DNA from: Phyto melanocephala
Lineage: Eukaryota > Arthropoda > Insecta > Diptera > Rhinophoridae
Direction of reading: 5' to 3'
NCBI GenBank assembly: GCA_941918925.1
Contig: OW799234.1
Location: forward strand, 41,756,412-41,820,411
Length of the DNA stretch: 64,000 nt
Made by a program: the position numbers and the translations under genes. Positions 44,633 to 55,771 of the stretch are shown here, piece by piece. The notes beneath the pieces are model-generated. The model ran no database searches. It was not told the DNA's origin and saw nothing but the letters and a program-made list of their open reading frames with translations. Numbering within the stretch: the stretch's first letter is position 1; each line of letters begins with the position of its first letter.

Positions 44633-46640
44633 TCTTACATTTGTTTCATTTTTATATTTTGTTAATATTAATGTGCTTTTACCACAGTAACTGTTTTAAC
44701 TTTTATTTAATTTTAAGTCTTTTAAAATAAAAATAATATGAAAATGCTATTAACGAATAGTATGCACATACTTATTTGTAGAATTTCGTATACCCTGTTC
44801 TGTAAACCGATTTGGAACTAAATATATATTTTAATTTTTAAGCAAACTTACATAGTTTGGTTTTGGTGTTCTTTGAACGGAATTCACTTAATATTATTCA
44901 TGTTTAATTCGATTAAACAAACATTTAACACAACAAAGAAAAAAAAGAGGGATAAAATAAAATATGCTAATGTAGTAATCAAATATTTGTTGTTGACAGA
45001 ATACCAAAGTAAGAATTATGCGGTTTATGGAATACAGAGAGATTACTTTAAGTTAAATCTATGTTAGGAATTGTGTAATTATTTTTATATATTAAGTTAA
45101 CATTCAATAAATAAAATTGTATCGTATTACTAATATTAATTTGTAGTTTTAAAATATGCAATCAATTACACGCATGTGAATATTTTGAGGCCTTAATATG
45201 AAACAAATGTATACATATTCCGTAACTTACCTTTTTCATTCGAAAAAGAAAAGTTTGAAGTATTTTATGATTTTTGTAATAAATATTAAAAAATTAAAGT
45301 TATTCCAATTAAAACGTACTTAAATAAAAAATATCACTTCTTGTATATTACGAGTTTATTTAATAAATTAAAATAATAAAAAAAAAACGTATTTATGTCT
45401 TTCTATTTATTATAAGTTTTGATATTTTAAAACCCTTTTACCAAGGCGAATCAATCAGGTGTCTATATCATAGTTGGGATTTGTGGTAAAATTTACCAAA
45501 TTTGGTACATTTGAAAGTCGAGTGGTACACCGGTACACTCAATATATTTTTGGTACAATTTTCTTATTTTAACTTAAATTTTTTTCGATTTATGCTTTTG
45601 CTTAAGTCAATATTTATTGATTTAGTCTGTCTCAAGTAAATTTTTAATTGTCTTATGAAAATATTAAAAACAAATTTAATTCCATCACAAAAATTAATGT
45701 GGACTTTCGTGAAAAAAAACAAAAAATATTTAATTAAGAAATGTTTATATATTTGTAAACGTTACCGAAATTTTATTCTCAAACATCAGGGTATTTTTTG
45801 TATTCCTAACTTTTCAGCGAATGTAGTTTTTTTTTAATAATATTAATCTTAAATGATTAATATTTGTTTATGTATAATGGCCCATAATCATAGTCCCACA
45901 CTAAAATCGGCTTTTTCTTATAAACGTCTTGCAAATAAAAATCTTTTGTTTTTAATCTTGATATTGTACACAAAAATAAAGTGAACTTTAAGTAACACCA
46001 GCATTAATGGCACGGAAAATATTTTCAGTTTTTAAAATGAACAGGTAAAGGTAATTTATAAATGTATCTTTGCTATTACATATGTGTTAATTTGGCAATT
46101 ATTGTTTTGTAGCATAAGAAGTGGGGTGATCGATTCGGTTTTACAACCGGTGGAAAACCCGCTTTTAATGTTAATTTTTCGATTGTCGAATACACCGGTT
46201 TTTTTACTCACAGAAGCCGGTTTTTTTCATTTTTAGTTTTATGTTCATTTATTTTTGTAACCAAACGTACAATACTATATTTGTTGCTGAAAAAATTTCG
46301 AGAAATCAGAAAATTTATTAAATACTCTTCCATAATATTATAATAAATTTATTTATTGTTTCAAAAACAAATCTAAAATAAGAAAAATAAATAGGCTTAA
46401 ATATTATTTGTTTTAAATGGAGAGCAGGTATTTTATACGTTGTTGTGCTTAAAATTTGCTGTGATAATCAGCTGTTCAGGTAAGTTTTTTGACTAAATTA
46501 TTGTACTTTGCAATACTTTTTAATCTCATTTTCGAATTTCATAATATTTTGCTTCTACGAAATCTAGCGACTTGTACTAAAGACCATAGCTTAACTAATA
46601 TCTCTGATAACATATGGCTTGTATACTAAAATAGTTTGGC
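44633..46640. other. gene-poor intergenic DNA
   Basis: No coding or element signal was recognised. Near 46130-46235 there are repeated CCGGTTTT words of unknown meaning. Confidence 0.4.
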
Positions 46641-46645
46641 ACACA

Positions 46646-47073
46646 AAGGGCCTTTATTACATCTTGCCTATAAAGTTGAGTACCGTGAGCAGTGAAGTGA
46701 CTTTTTTTATATTTTTCATTATTAAAACCTCCTCGTAACAAAGGTTTTTTTTATATGGCAGTACCAGAGCAAATACCGGTTATTTTTAACAAATTAATTT
46801 AGTTCTTAAAAAATGTAGTGGCAACAATGTCAATTTATACATTTTATTTACAAAACGAAATAAAAGTTCAAAGTAGAAAAAAAAATATAAATCACAATTT
46901 AGTTGCCATATCTTGTTTCATGTAGAGAAACAATGGCATTTTTAAACTTATAAACCTAATCTTAAAAGTTTAAGGTAAGTGAAGCATAAACTTAACTTTT
47001 CGATCACTTTTAGGTAAAAAGTGTCTATCCTTTAACATTTTTATTTTAAATAACGGCATTTTACAATAACGCC
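46646..47073. mobile_element. MITE related to 34007-34413, target of an LTR element
   Basis: It begins AAGGGCCTTTATTACATCTT and shares ATATGGCAGTACCA, GCAAATACC and AACAAATTAATTTAG with the other copy. Its last five bases (ACGCC, 47069-47073) were duplicated by the LTR element that follows. Confidence 0.6.
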
Positions 47074-47185
47074 TATAGTGTCCTTATTTTAAATTTAATT
47101 TTCATAGTTTCCTACTTGTTAAAAACTTTACTTGTTAAAATATTTTTGTATAATTCTAGTTTGTTTTGTAAAAACTTTTAGAATA

Positions 47186-48080
47186 AATTGAATTTTTATT
47201 TTGTCGAACTTTTCTATTTAAACTATTATTTAAATTTTTAATCAGGCTTGAGTTCATATTAATATTCTTTATTTTTACAAAGAATTTTTTTAATTGTGAT
47301 AAATGAAAGAATAAATCTTGAAAAATTATATTTTTACCGACACTAGCCGAGTGGAATGCATTTTCGAAACCAGCTACGATTTCATCATCAGCACTCTCTG
47401 ATCGGTGGTTACATGTTGGTTGTAAATATCATCTATTTAACTCACGGGACTTATGTTAATTGAATTCGGTAACTAATTTTTAGTTTTTCCTATTTCATAT
47501 ATTTTTACCACAATGAGTTAGATTGAAATTTTAACCAAACAGCAACCCTTTTTACTTTTGTTTGTTATTATCTTTCATTTATCACTATTTTTGTCCTGCT
47601 CTAGCCACCAGTTAGGTAGCGATAAGAACAGATAATTGTTTTTAACAATCAATGTTTATAATCATTTGTTTTATTTTCTGTGAGGTCAGTATACAACGAA
47701 ATGTTGACTGACTAACAGTCAATAAATGATTTTTTGCACCGTGCCCTGTGTTTATATAAATTGAATTTTTATTTTGTCGAACTTTTCTATTTAAACTATT
47801 ATTTAAATTTTTAATCAGGCTTGAGTTCATATTAATATTCTTTATTTTTACAAAGAATTTTTTAATTGTGATAAATAAAAGAATAAATCTTGAAAAATTA
47901 TATTTTTACCGACACTGATGAAATCGTAGCTGGTTTCGAAAATGCATTCCACTCGGCTAGTGTCGGTAAAAATATAATTTTTCAAGATTTATTCTTTCAT
48001 TTATCACAATTAAAAAAATTCTTTGTAAAAATAAAGAATATGAATATGAACTCAAGCCTGATTAAAAATTTAAATAATAA
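47186..48080. mobile_element. foldback-type element inside the 5' LTR (11-bp TSD)
   Basis: CTTTTAGAATA at 47175-47185 and 48081-48091 flanks it. About 165 bp near each end (47219-47384 and 47918-48080) are inverted copies. These include GCCTGATTAAAAATTTAAAT and CCACTCGGCTAGTGTCGG. A third arm copy (47755-47917) is direct relative to the left arm. The TSD length and long arms fit a MULE/Foldback-like mechanism. Confidence 0.72.
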
Positions 48081-48610
48081 CTTTTAGAATATTTTTATTG
48101 ATGGATTCCTTGTATTGCTTTCAAAAATAAACATATAATTTTTATGTTAATAAATTACAATTATTTTAAATTATCAAAGATACTAAATTGGCGATCCTGC
48201 AAATCGAACTTGTGAATAGAAGAAATACTTTTAAAATTGGCCAAACTTAAAATAACAAATAAAACTGGAAATAAGTTGCATAATTGACCTACATCAAGAA
48301 GTCATATAAATCAACGGACAATTAATTGGAAATAAATTTAGAAATACAAAAATGTATAGAGATTTCAAATCTGAAGAGCATTAAATTTTATAGAGCTAAT
48401 CAAGAACTACATCCATATTCAGATTTTCTCGGAAGACACATCCATCTTTGATTTTGCAATTAGAAAGAAAGGAAGAATTGATAAGTATTTACATATAAAT
48501 AAGATCTTAAATTATTTTAGAATATAACCTAACTTAAGAATTTTTATAAATACTTTTTATATAATTAGATTTGTGTAACTTCTCTTAGAAATTCTATACA
48601 ATTTTATACC

Positions 48611-48730
48611 ATGGTTTTAACGCGATCACAAAATGTTGATAATCAAGAAGAATTTCACGATTCTTTAACTACACCATCTTCTCTCCCAAACAATTTTGAA
48701 ATACCTGTACAAAATGAAAGCAATACAAGG
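48611..48730 (+). pseudogene. gag N-terminal fragment
   Basis: The ATG at 48611 opens MVLTRSQNVDNQEEFHDSLT, rich in acidic and polar residues. The frame runs straight into the inverted LTR piece at 48728. It is about 420 bases after the primer site, where gag should start. Family assignment is by position only. Confidence 0.45.
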
Positions 48731-49012
48731 AATCCATCAATAAAAATATTCTAAAAGTTTTTACAAAACAAACTAGAATTATACAAAAATATTTTAACAA
48801 GTAAAGTTTTTAACAAGTAGGAAACTATAAAAATTAAATTTAAAATAAGGACACTACATAACTTCCCCTCTCAGAAATAAAATTATACAATTTTATATGT
48901 GATTTTATTGCGATGATTGTATTCTAATTGTTGGTTTTCTTTATCAATATATGCAGGTTTGATTAAATCTATTGACACTGATCGAGTAGAATTACCATAT
49001 TGAATTTTTAGA
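48728..49012 (-). repeat. inverted copy of the element's own pol end and 3' LTR start
   Basis: The reverse complement matches 49235-49520, including CTGAGAGGGGAAGTTATGTA and the LTR start. The two arms form a palindrome with a loop of about 220 bases. Confidence 0.8.
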
Positions 49013-49019
49013 ATCAAAG

Positions 49020-49388
49020 GATAACATAGGTGGCGAATTTTTGGTTTCAAAATTAAGAGAACATTTTTCTGAAGTTAGAACAAAAGTATTTTACCATAAC
49101 AATGAAAGATCGTATGTACCAAAAGCATTAGAAAGTTGTGAATACGTATTTGTGAAAGTTACGCAGTCTTCTAAATTATCTGCTCCATTTGAAGGTCCTT
49201 TTAAAGTATTAGAGAGAATAGACAAAATATTTAAAATTCAATATGGTAATTCTACTCGATCAGTGTCAATAGATTTAATCAAACCTGCATATATTGATAA
49301 AGAAAACCAACAATTAGAATACAATCATCGCAATAAAATCACATATAAAATTGTAGGATTTTTATTTCTGAGAGGGGAAGTTATGTAG
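49020..49388 (+). pseudogene. pol fragment: integrase C-terminus
   Basis: The frame reads GEFLVSKLREHFSEVRTKVF and YVFVKVTQSSKLSAPFEGPF, then KVLERIDKIFKIQYG and VSIDLIKPAYI. This is the GPF-type C-terminal module that insect gypsy-group integrases end with. It stops just before the polypurine tract, as expected. Everything N-terminal is deleted. Confidence 0.8.
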
Positions 49389-49591
49389 TGTCCTTATTTT
49401 AAATTTATTTTGTATAGTTTCCTACTTGTTAAAAACTTTACTTGTTAAAATATTTTTGTATAATTCTAGTTTGTTTTGTAAAAACTTTTAGAATATTTTT
49501 ATTGATGGATTCCTTGTATTGCTTTTAAAAATAAACATATAATTTTTATGTAAATAAATTAAAATTATTTTAAATTATCAAAGATACTAAA
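49384..49591 (+). repeat. 3' LTR
   Basis: It begins TGTAGTGTCC, ends GATACTAAA, and is followed by the ACGCC duplication. Confidence 0.82.
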
Positions 49592-50005
49592 ACGCCATCG
49601 AATGTGTGTCAACTTAAAATGCAATTAAACCATAGAACAAACTAGTTTATACCTATATATGTATCTCTGTCATGGGTATAAGAAAAAAATGATATTTTAT
49701 GCATTCGACCGGCTAACCGGACTATATGGATTTTGATGCGCTAAACTCAAATCCGTTATCGTTTTTTTTCCATCAGATCGGGATATTTTTTTATGGGCGT
49801 GGCAAATTTGTTCCTCTAAATTAGTCAGGTACGGAGATATTCAAAAATTAAACACCAGAAGATGTGTAAACAAAATTGTATTTATTTTAATCGAATAGAA
49901 TTTTTCTCTATCTCTTATCGTTTTGAAATTATTCAAAAATTAATGGACAAAAAAATTTTCTTCGTGCAAAGTTCGTAATATTTTTCAATTTAAAAATTAA
50001 ATTAA

Positions 50006-50586
50006 AACAAGTAAGAGCGCTATATTCGCCAGTGCCGAATCTTATATACCCTTTACAACGTGTAGTCATGCAATAACAGCAGTTTGTATCACCATTCATC
50101 CCATATGAAATACGTACATACATATATATGTTATACATATGTATGTTAAAAAAAAAATAATAAAAAAAAATTCAAATATATATAATAAATATAAAGCAAA
50201 AAATATCAAAAAAAATTAAAAAAATAATAATAATAAAAATATAAATAATATATTAAATAAAAAATAAAAAAAAAAATCGAGGTGGTCGTGGGTGTTTGCT
50301 CATATCTCAGTTGTTTATGCACCGATGCTTCTGATTCTTAATACCGATCTACTCCCGAATATTTCTGATATTTTAATACCTCACCCGGGTTCAAGCGATG
50401 TCGGGGGGCTTTAAAAAGTTGATTTCAACATACACACGGACAGACTGACAGAGCTTAATCGACTCCCTATTCATAAGCTTTCAGAAAATATATAATTTAT
50501 GGGGTCGAAAATGAAAATTGTAGAAATTTCACACGGAATGACAAACCTATATATACCCTTTTTCACTGTGTGAAGGGTATAAAAAC
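50006..50586 (-). repeat. TATACCC-family element inserted in the left arm
   Basis: AAAACAAGTAAGAGCGC and GCCGAATCTTATATACCC mark its 3' end. CACTGTGTGAAGGGTATAAA marks its 5' end at 50582. The right arm lacks it, so it arrived after the inverted repeat formed. Confidence 0.85.
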
Positions 50587-50964
50587 TATAAAGCAAATAT
50601 TCAACATTTTGCACTTTTTTCTGAGAGCTACTTATCTTAAAAATGTGTGTTAAAAAATGTAGATTTTATTGTCAATTTACCGCAGGTACCCAATATTGTA
50701 ATGCAACCAGCCTTACATATGATATATGTAACATTTCGTTAAGTGAGCAGGTAATGGAACTAAAGTACAACTGTATTTTACATAGTTCTTGGAATTAATA
50801 TTTATAACAGTATTTTTCAATTACCTGTGATTTCAAATTAAGAACATTAGAAGCTAATGGGCAATAAGTTAGTCACTTTTAATTTGAATATCGTGCGGTT
50901 AAAATCGGCAATAGTAAATAGATCTTATAGTGCACTTTGTTATTGTGTAAAGAAATAAAGCAAT

Positions 50965-51510
50965 TAAAGAATCCACAAACGCTTTCATATTACAAAGTGT
51001 CAAGGATTTGTAACAAATCTTTGTGGCAATCTAACTTTAAGTTCTCAACGGGATAAGATATCTTCCAAGATTAAAGATTCTTATCGCCGTTTTTTTGGGT
51101 TTCCTATCGATGATAGAGATACAAATTGGCTGCCGAAAATATGTTGTAGTAGCTGTGGTAAGTCTTTAAGAGGTTGGTTAAAAGGAAGTCATAAGTCTTT
51201 ATGAAGCCGTTTATGAAGCCAGCGACTTGGAGTGAACCACAAAACATCAAAATGATTGCTACTTTTGCCATACTAAAAGACGTGGGTTTTCGAAAAAACC
51301 AAAAATAAAGTAATATATCCAAATACTTCATGTGTCAAACGACCAGTTAACCAGTTTACAAGTAAATTTTTAACTCCATTGCCTCCTACAGACAATGAAG
51401 AAGATGGGCTTTCTGCAGCAACTGAATCCACTTACGCCAGCATAGGTGTTTCTTCGCATTCATTTGGAAGTCCAACAAGTAAACCTTATTTTTCGAATTA
51501 AACTGATATA
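50965..51510 (+). pseudogene. CYVCG gene 5' half, inverted duplicate
   Basis: Plus-strand words NPQTLSYYK, CGNLTLSSQRDKI, SYRRFFGFPIDDRD and NWLPKICCSSCG match the minus-strand gene in the right arm. Bases of the FCYVCG box are deleted. The copy ends after LFG-type sequence near 51510, where the arm ends. Confidence 0.72.
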
Positions 51511-51779
51511 AATAACTTGTAGCATCAATGAATGGCAACTTTTTACTTTTATCTATTTTCGTACAACAAAAACAAATACAAGCAAAAAAATTTGCCAGAT
51601 TGTAATTTTGTAGCAACGCCTCGCTTAAAGCACCCACCCTGTCGTGACCCGTAGATAACTTCAAATTACAATAAAAAATCAAAATATTTACAGACTATTT
51701 TATTTAAAATAACACAAAATTTTTGTTAATAATTATTAATTTTTATTTAGGAAACATTGTTAAAATAAAAAAGTAGCTT

Positions 51780-53151
51780 AAGCTGTCCATGTTCTTTCTT
51801 CTACATCATTCAATTTCGTTTTAAAAACCTCGTCCTTCATAAGCTGTCGTATTTGTGGACCTACAAATATGCATTCTTTTACTTTAGCATCTCTGATTCT
51901 AGGAAATTTGCTCTTAATGTATAGAAAGGCTTCACCATCCTTGTTCATTGCTCTGACAAAATTTTTCATTAGGCCTAGCTTTATATGAAGAGAAGAGTTT
52001 GTTCCTTTTGATTTAAAGGCTCTTCTGCTAAATTTTTTTCTCCTGGAATAAAATTTACTCTTTTCGGCCAAATTTTAACATTGTAATGTTTTTCTTTTGC
52101 GCGGCTATCCCATTCACATAAAAAGCAATAAAACTTAGTATATCCACTTTGCAATCCATTTAACATCGCTACGACTTTCAAATCTGCAGATTCCATGAGT
52201 AATGGGAATATAAAAGTTTTTTGTAGTATCATCTTCATGCTACAATACTTTTCTTTTATATTTCTTGCATACGCGAGTGGGTCCGATGGAAATTTGTTGC
52301 CATTGTGAAGTAAAACGGCTTTCAAAATTGTCTTGGATGAATCAATAAAAAGCCGCCAATCCTCGGATGTATGACTGAAACACAGTTGTCGCAAAAGTCC
52401 ATCAGCAATATCACAAAATACCAAACTTTTCTCTCTGCTGAAATAACTCAAAAAAGGTTGTTCTCTATTTCGAAATACGAGACGTTAACGCCTTTTTGCA
52501 CCAAATTCCATTCTTTTAATTAGGATGCAAGAAGCTCAGCATTAATTTACGAACTAAGTTATTCATATCAGTTTAATTCGGAAAATAAGGTTTACTCGTT
52601 GAACTTCCAAATAAATGCGAAGAAACACCAATGCTGGCGTAAGTGGATTCAGTTGCTGCAGAAGTCCCATCTTCTTCATCGTCTGTAGGAGGCAATGGAG
52701 GTTAAAATTTACTTGTAAACTGGTCGTATGACGCATGAGGTATTTGGATATATTACTTTATTTTTGGTTTTTTTCGTAAACCCACGTGTTTTAGTATGGC
52801 AAAAGTAGCAATCATTTTGATGATGTTGTGGTTCACTCCAAATCGCTGGCTTCATAAATGGCTTCATAAAGACTTATGATTTCCTTTTAACCAACCTCTT
52901 AAAGACTTACCACAGCTACTACAACATATTTTCGGCAGCTAATTTTTATCTCTATCATCGATAGGAAACCCAAAATAACGGCGATAAGCATTTTTAGTCT
53001 TAAAAGATATTGTCTCCCGTTGAGAACTTAAAGTTAGATTGCCACAAACGTAACAAAATAAAATTGGAGATTTGTTACAAATCCTTGACATTTTGTAATA
53101 TGAAAGCGTTTGTGGATTCTTTAATTGCTTTATTTCTTTACACAATAACAA
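51780..53151 (-). pseudogene. CYVCG-family mobile gene, copy 3
   Basis: Read on minus, 53100-52940 gives CNKSPILFCYVCGNLTLSSQ and YRRYFGFPIDDRDKN. 52560-52440 gives a frameshifted EIENNLFLSYF-type stretch. Then 52451-52090 gives EDWRLFIDSSKTILKAVLLH, NGNKFPSDPLAYARN, ESADLKVVAMLNGLQSGYTK and CFLCEWDSRAKEKHY. 52040-51780 gives LHIKLGLMKNFVRAMNKDGE and FVGPQIRQLMKDEV. The part ending in the GERFHQD box is missing. It belongs to the same subfamily as copy 1 rather than copy 2, judged by the shared CYVCG box. Confidence 0.75.
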
Positions 53152-53869
53152 AGTACACTATAAGATCTATTTACTGTTGCCGATTTTAACCGCACGATAT
53201 TCAAATTAAAAGTGACTAGCTTATTGCCCATTAGCTTCTAATGTTCTTAATTTGAAATCACAGGTAATTGAAAAATACTGTTATAAATATTAATTCCAAG
53301 AACTATGTAAAATACAGTTGTACTTTAGTTCCATTACCTGCTCACCTAACGAAATGTTACATATATCATATGCAAGGCTGGTTGCATTACAATATTGGGT
53401 ACCTGCGGTAAATTGACAATAAAATCCACATTTTTTAACCGCTTTTAATGGTTTATGGCTTTTTTTATTTCCAAGATAAGTAGTTTTCAGAAAAAAGTTT
53501 AAAATGTTGAATATTTGAGTTATATTTTTTTTTAAATCCATTTTTAATTTGAAAAATATTACGAATTTTGCACGAAAAAAAAATTTTTTCTCCATTAATT
53601 TCTAAGTAACTCCAAAACGATAAGAGATAGAGAAAAATTGTATTCCACTGAAATAAATACAATTTTGTTACACATGACTGGTTTTCGAGTTAGGATTAAA
53701 TATGTGTCCGTACCTGACTAATTTAGGGGGAAAAATTTGCCACGCCCATAAAAAGAAAATCCCGATCTGATGGAAAAAAACCGACAACGGATTTGAGTCC
53801 AGCGCATCAAGCTCCATATAGTCCACATAGTTTTATTTAATGGAGGATTTTGCTGCTGAGCAGTGTAAG

Positions 53870-54035
53870 GGCTCTCAAAAAATAAGTCTAAGCTTCTTGC
53901 ATCCCAATTAAATTTATGGAATTTGGTGCAAAAGGACCTTAAGTCTCGTACTTTCGAAATAGAGAACAACCTTTTTTGAGTTATTTCAGCATAGAGGAAG
54001 AGGAATATGTATACAAGACTAGATCTCAAAATGTT
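53870..54035 (+). pseudogene. extra CYVCG mid-gene fragment
   Basis: AGCTTCTTGCATCC, GGAATTTGGTGCAAAA and ATAGAGAACAACCTTTTTTG match the reverse complement of 52437-52545, the gene's middle. It lies just outside the right arm in the opposite orientation. Confidence 0.65.
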
Positions 54036-54089
54036 GGTGTTATTCCAGTACCAGATCTTTTAGGTTCAAAAAACTAACATCATCTAATG

Positions 54090-54861
54090 ATTACATTTCT
54101 ATCATTTACCAAAATGTTCGTGGCTTAAGAACTAAACTTTCATCTTTATATATAAATAGTTTTAATATCGATCATCATGTCTTTACATGTATTTACTGAA
54201 ACTTGGCTTAATGAAAATATTTTTAATTCCGAGATTCTATGTAATAAGTTCAATATTTATCGTCGTGATCGTGGTAGCAAAACTACTGGTGGTGGCGTCC
54301 TTATTACAGTTTCTCGTAATTTATCATCTGAACTTGTTGAAATGGACTCATCATATGATATTGAATTTATATCTGTCTTGATAAAACTTAATTGTAAACG
54401 AATATTTGTAAATTGTTCGTATATCCCGCCATCTTCTCCTCCGATTATATATATTAATCATGCCGAGGCTTTAAGATCTATTACTCGTTCTGCTTGTGGT
54501 GCTGACTCCGTTTTTGTTGATTTTAACTTACCTTCAATAGCTTGGAAATATCTACCGGATGATAATTATTTTATTCAAACGAGGCAAAATTCAAACTACG
54601 ATGAATTCTTTAATATTTTATATGACATGTGCCTTTTCCAGATTAATGGCATTCCTAACAATTATTCTAAAATTTTGGATTTAGTATTTGTTAACGATGT
54701 CGCTGATTGTTTCGTTAGACGCTCATTTCCCATTACAACGCCGGAAGATTGTCACCATCCTACAATTGAATTAGTATCATCCATTCCATATAAATCTGAT
54801 ATTCATTTGATGGATAAAAATGAAAAAGTTTTTGCATTCAAACATACCAATTATAACATGT
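54090..54861 (+). pseudogene. jockey-type LINE ORF2, endonuclease part
   Basis: The APE-type endonuclease begins IIYQNVRGLRTKLSSLYI near 54105. After a one-base shift near 54180 it continues FTETWLNENI, TTGGGVLITVSRNL and VNCSYIPPSSPP, the usual endonuclease order. It ends where the gypsy element inserted (TSD ATGT, 54858-54861). The reading frame resumes at 59430 once the insert is set aside. The endonuclease would nick the genomic target. Confidence 0.85.
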
Positions 54862-55257
54862 TGTAACGGCAAAAGTCAGTGCCTTCATTTTTGCCAACAC
54901 CTAACAATGTTGGCCTTGTTCATTTATTTATTTAACTTATTACCGTATCAATTGGTAGTTACTATATTATTATTTTTTCTTTTAAATAATTATTACCCTA
55001 TTAATTTGTTAGTAATGTATTATTATTTATAATCAGTAATATTGAATTCTATTGTTTATCTATGAATTTAATCTGAATTAATTTAAGAATATTAATTTAA
55101 ATTCAAACCTAACGGTTGGCCTACTGGTAGCGCCCCTACATTTCGCTTATATATACACACTAATGTAATTACGAACACTTCCTCAAGCACAGCTGTTTGT
55201 GTTTCTTAACAACACACAATCAAACAGTGTGTGTGAATGAGTGTGTGTACCCAAGCA

Positions 55258-55320
55258 AAGGGTATAAGGGCACGATCATTGTGAAGAAAAAGTGAGTCAG
55301 CGAGCAGGCTGCCTAAAGGT
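55258..55320 (+). promoter_or_regulatory. LTR promoter and splice donor
   Basis: The TATA box (GGGTATAAGGG, TATA at 55263) is followed by CGATCATTGTG, a plausible start site. The splice donor AAAG|GTAAGA has GT at 55319-55320, 56 bases after the TATA start. The same spacing recurs at 58711/58767 and in the unrelated-position LTR at 62053/62109. Confidence 0.6.
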
Positions 55321-55321
55321 A

Positions 55322-55760
55322 AGACATTATTTGTTGTGGAGTTGCTAACTCCCCAAATAAACTCTTATTGTCTAGGTATTGCAGTAGTTCGAGGGTATTT
55401 GTCGTGGAGTTGCTAACTCCCCAAAGCTTTCGCACTACAAGCTCTTAGGACGTAGTAAGAGGGTGGTAAGAAGTGGTTTGTCGTGGAGTTGCTAACTCCC
55501 TCAAAGAACTTCTCACTACCAGCTCTTAGGCAGGAGGAAGACTGGCGCGGAGTTGCTAACTCCCCAAGTAGCCTCCTGACCAACGATCACCTGGCGTAAG
55601 GATATAGTGAACTGAGAAGCCCCGGCCGAGGAGTTGAGAACTCCCGCGGAAAGCCCTCAATCACTTATCCAGTGACGGGGTGGAAGAGAAGTGGCGAGGA
55701 GTTGCTAATTCCCCACGTAACTTCCTCCCTCACGCCTTTTTGGTGGAATAACGAGCTATT
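55322..55760 (+). ncRNA. array of six hairpin units in the LTR leader
   Basis: Six apical hairpins GGAGTT-GCT-AACTCC, two of them variants (GGAGTTGAGAACTCC, GGAGTTGCTAATTCC), sit at 55338, 55406, 55485, 55549, 55630 and 55698. Each has its own outer stem: AGACA/TGTCT, GTAGT/ACTAC, AAGAAGT with ACTTCT, and CAGGAGG/CCTCCTG. The stems differ in sequence but still pair. The array recurs in the 3' LTR (58788-59165). It is downstream of the likely transcript start, so it would be in RNA. Confidence 0.72.
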
Positions 55761-55771
55761 GTCCGCATATC

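Larger units (their letters stand above)
47074..49591 (+). mobile_element. Ty3/gypsy-type LTR retrotransposon, rearranged, TSD ACGCC
   Basis: The LTRs begin TATAGTGTCC or TGTAGTGTCC and end GATACTAAA. They are bounded by ACGCC at 47069-47073 and 49592-49596. The 3' LTR is 49384-49591 (208 bp). The 5' LTR (47074-48187) is enlarged by an 895-bp foldback insertion. The primer site TGGCGATCCTGCAAATCG starts at 48189. A GAGAGGGGAAG polypurine tract precedes the 3' LTR. The interior keeps only a gag start (48611-48730) and the pol end, plus an inverted copy of the element's 3' end (48728-49012). Confidence 0.85.
49719..53831. mobile_element. giant inverted-repeat element with CYVCG copy 3
   Basis: The outer ends GGACTATATGGATTTTGATG and TCAAGCTCCATATAGTCC are inverted. 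The match continues along 49719-51522 and 52552-53831, about 1.2 kb per arm after removing an insertion at 50006-50586. The arms include non-coding DNA and the 5' half of the CYVCG gene. The 1.0-kb centre holds the rest of the gene on the minus strand. Confidence 0.75.
54862..55770 (+). repeat. 5' LTR (3'-truncated)
   Basis: It matches the 3' LTR but lacks a block of about 43 bases (TTATATTATATTTATAC region) and the 380-bp duplication. It stops at CCGCATATCT, about 200 bases before the LTR end. Confidence 0.85.

Noticed and set aside
53290..53595. 101-codon minus frame with several Cys in the inverted-repeat arm
   Set aside because: It contains YCQFTAGTQYCNATSLAYDI, which is repeated in the other arm, but no start, no known motif and no evidence of expression; it may be untranslated sequence of the CYVCG element.
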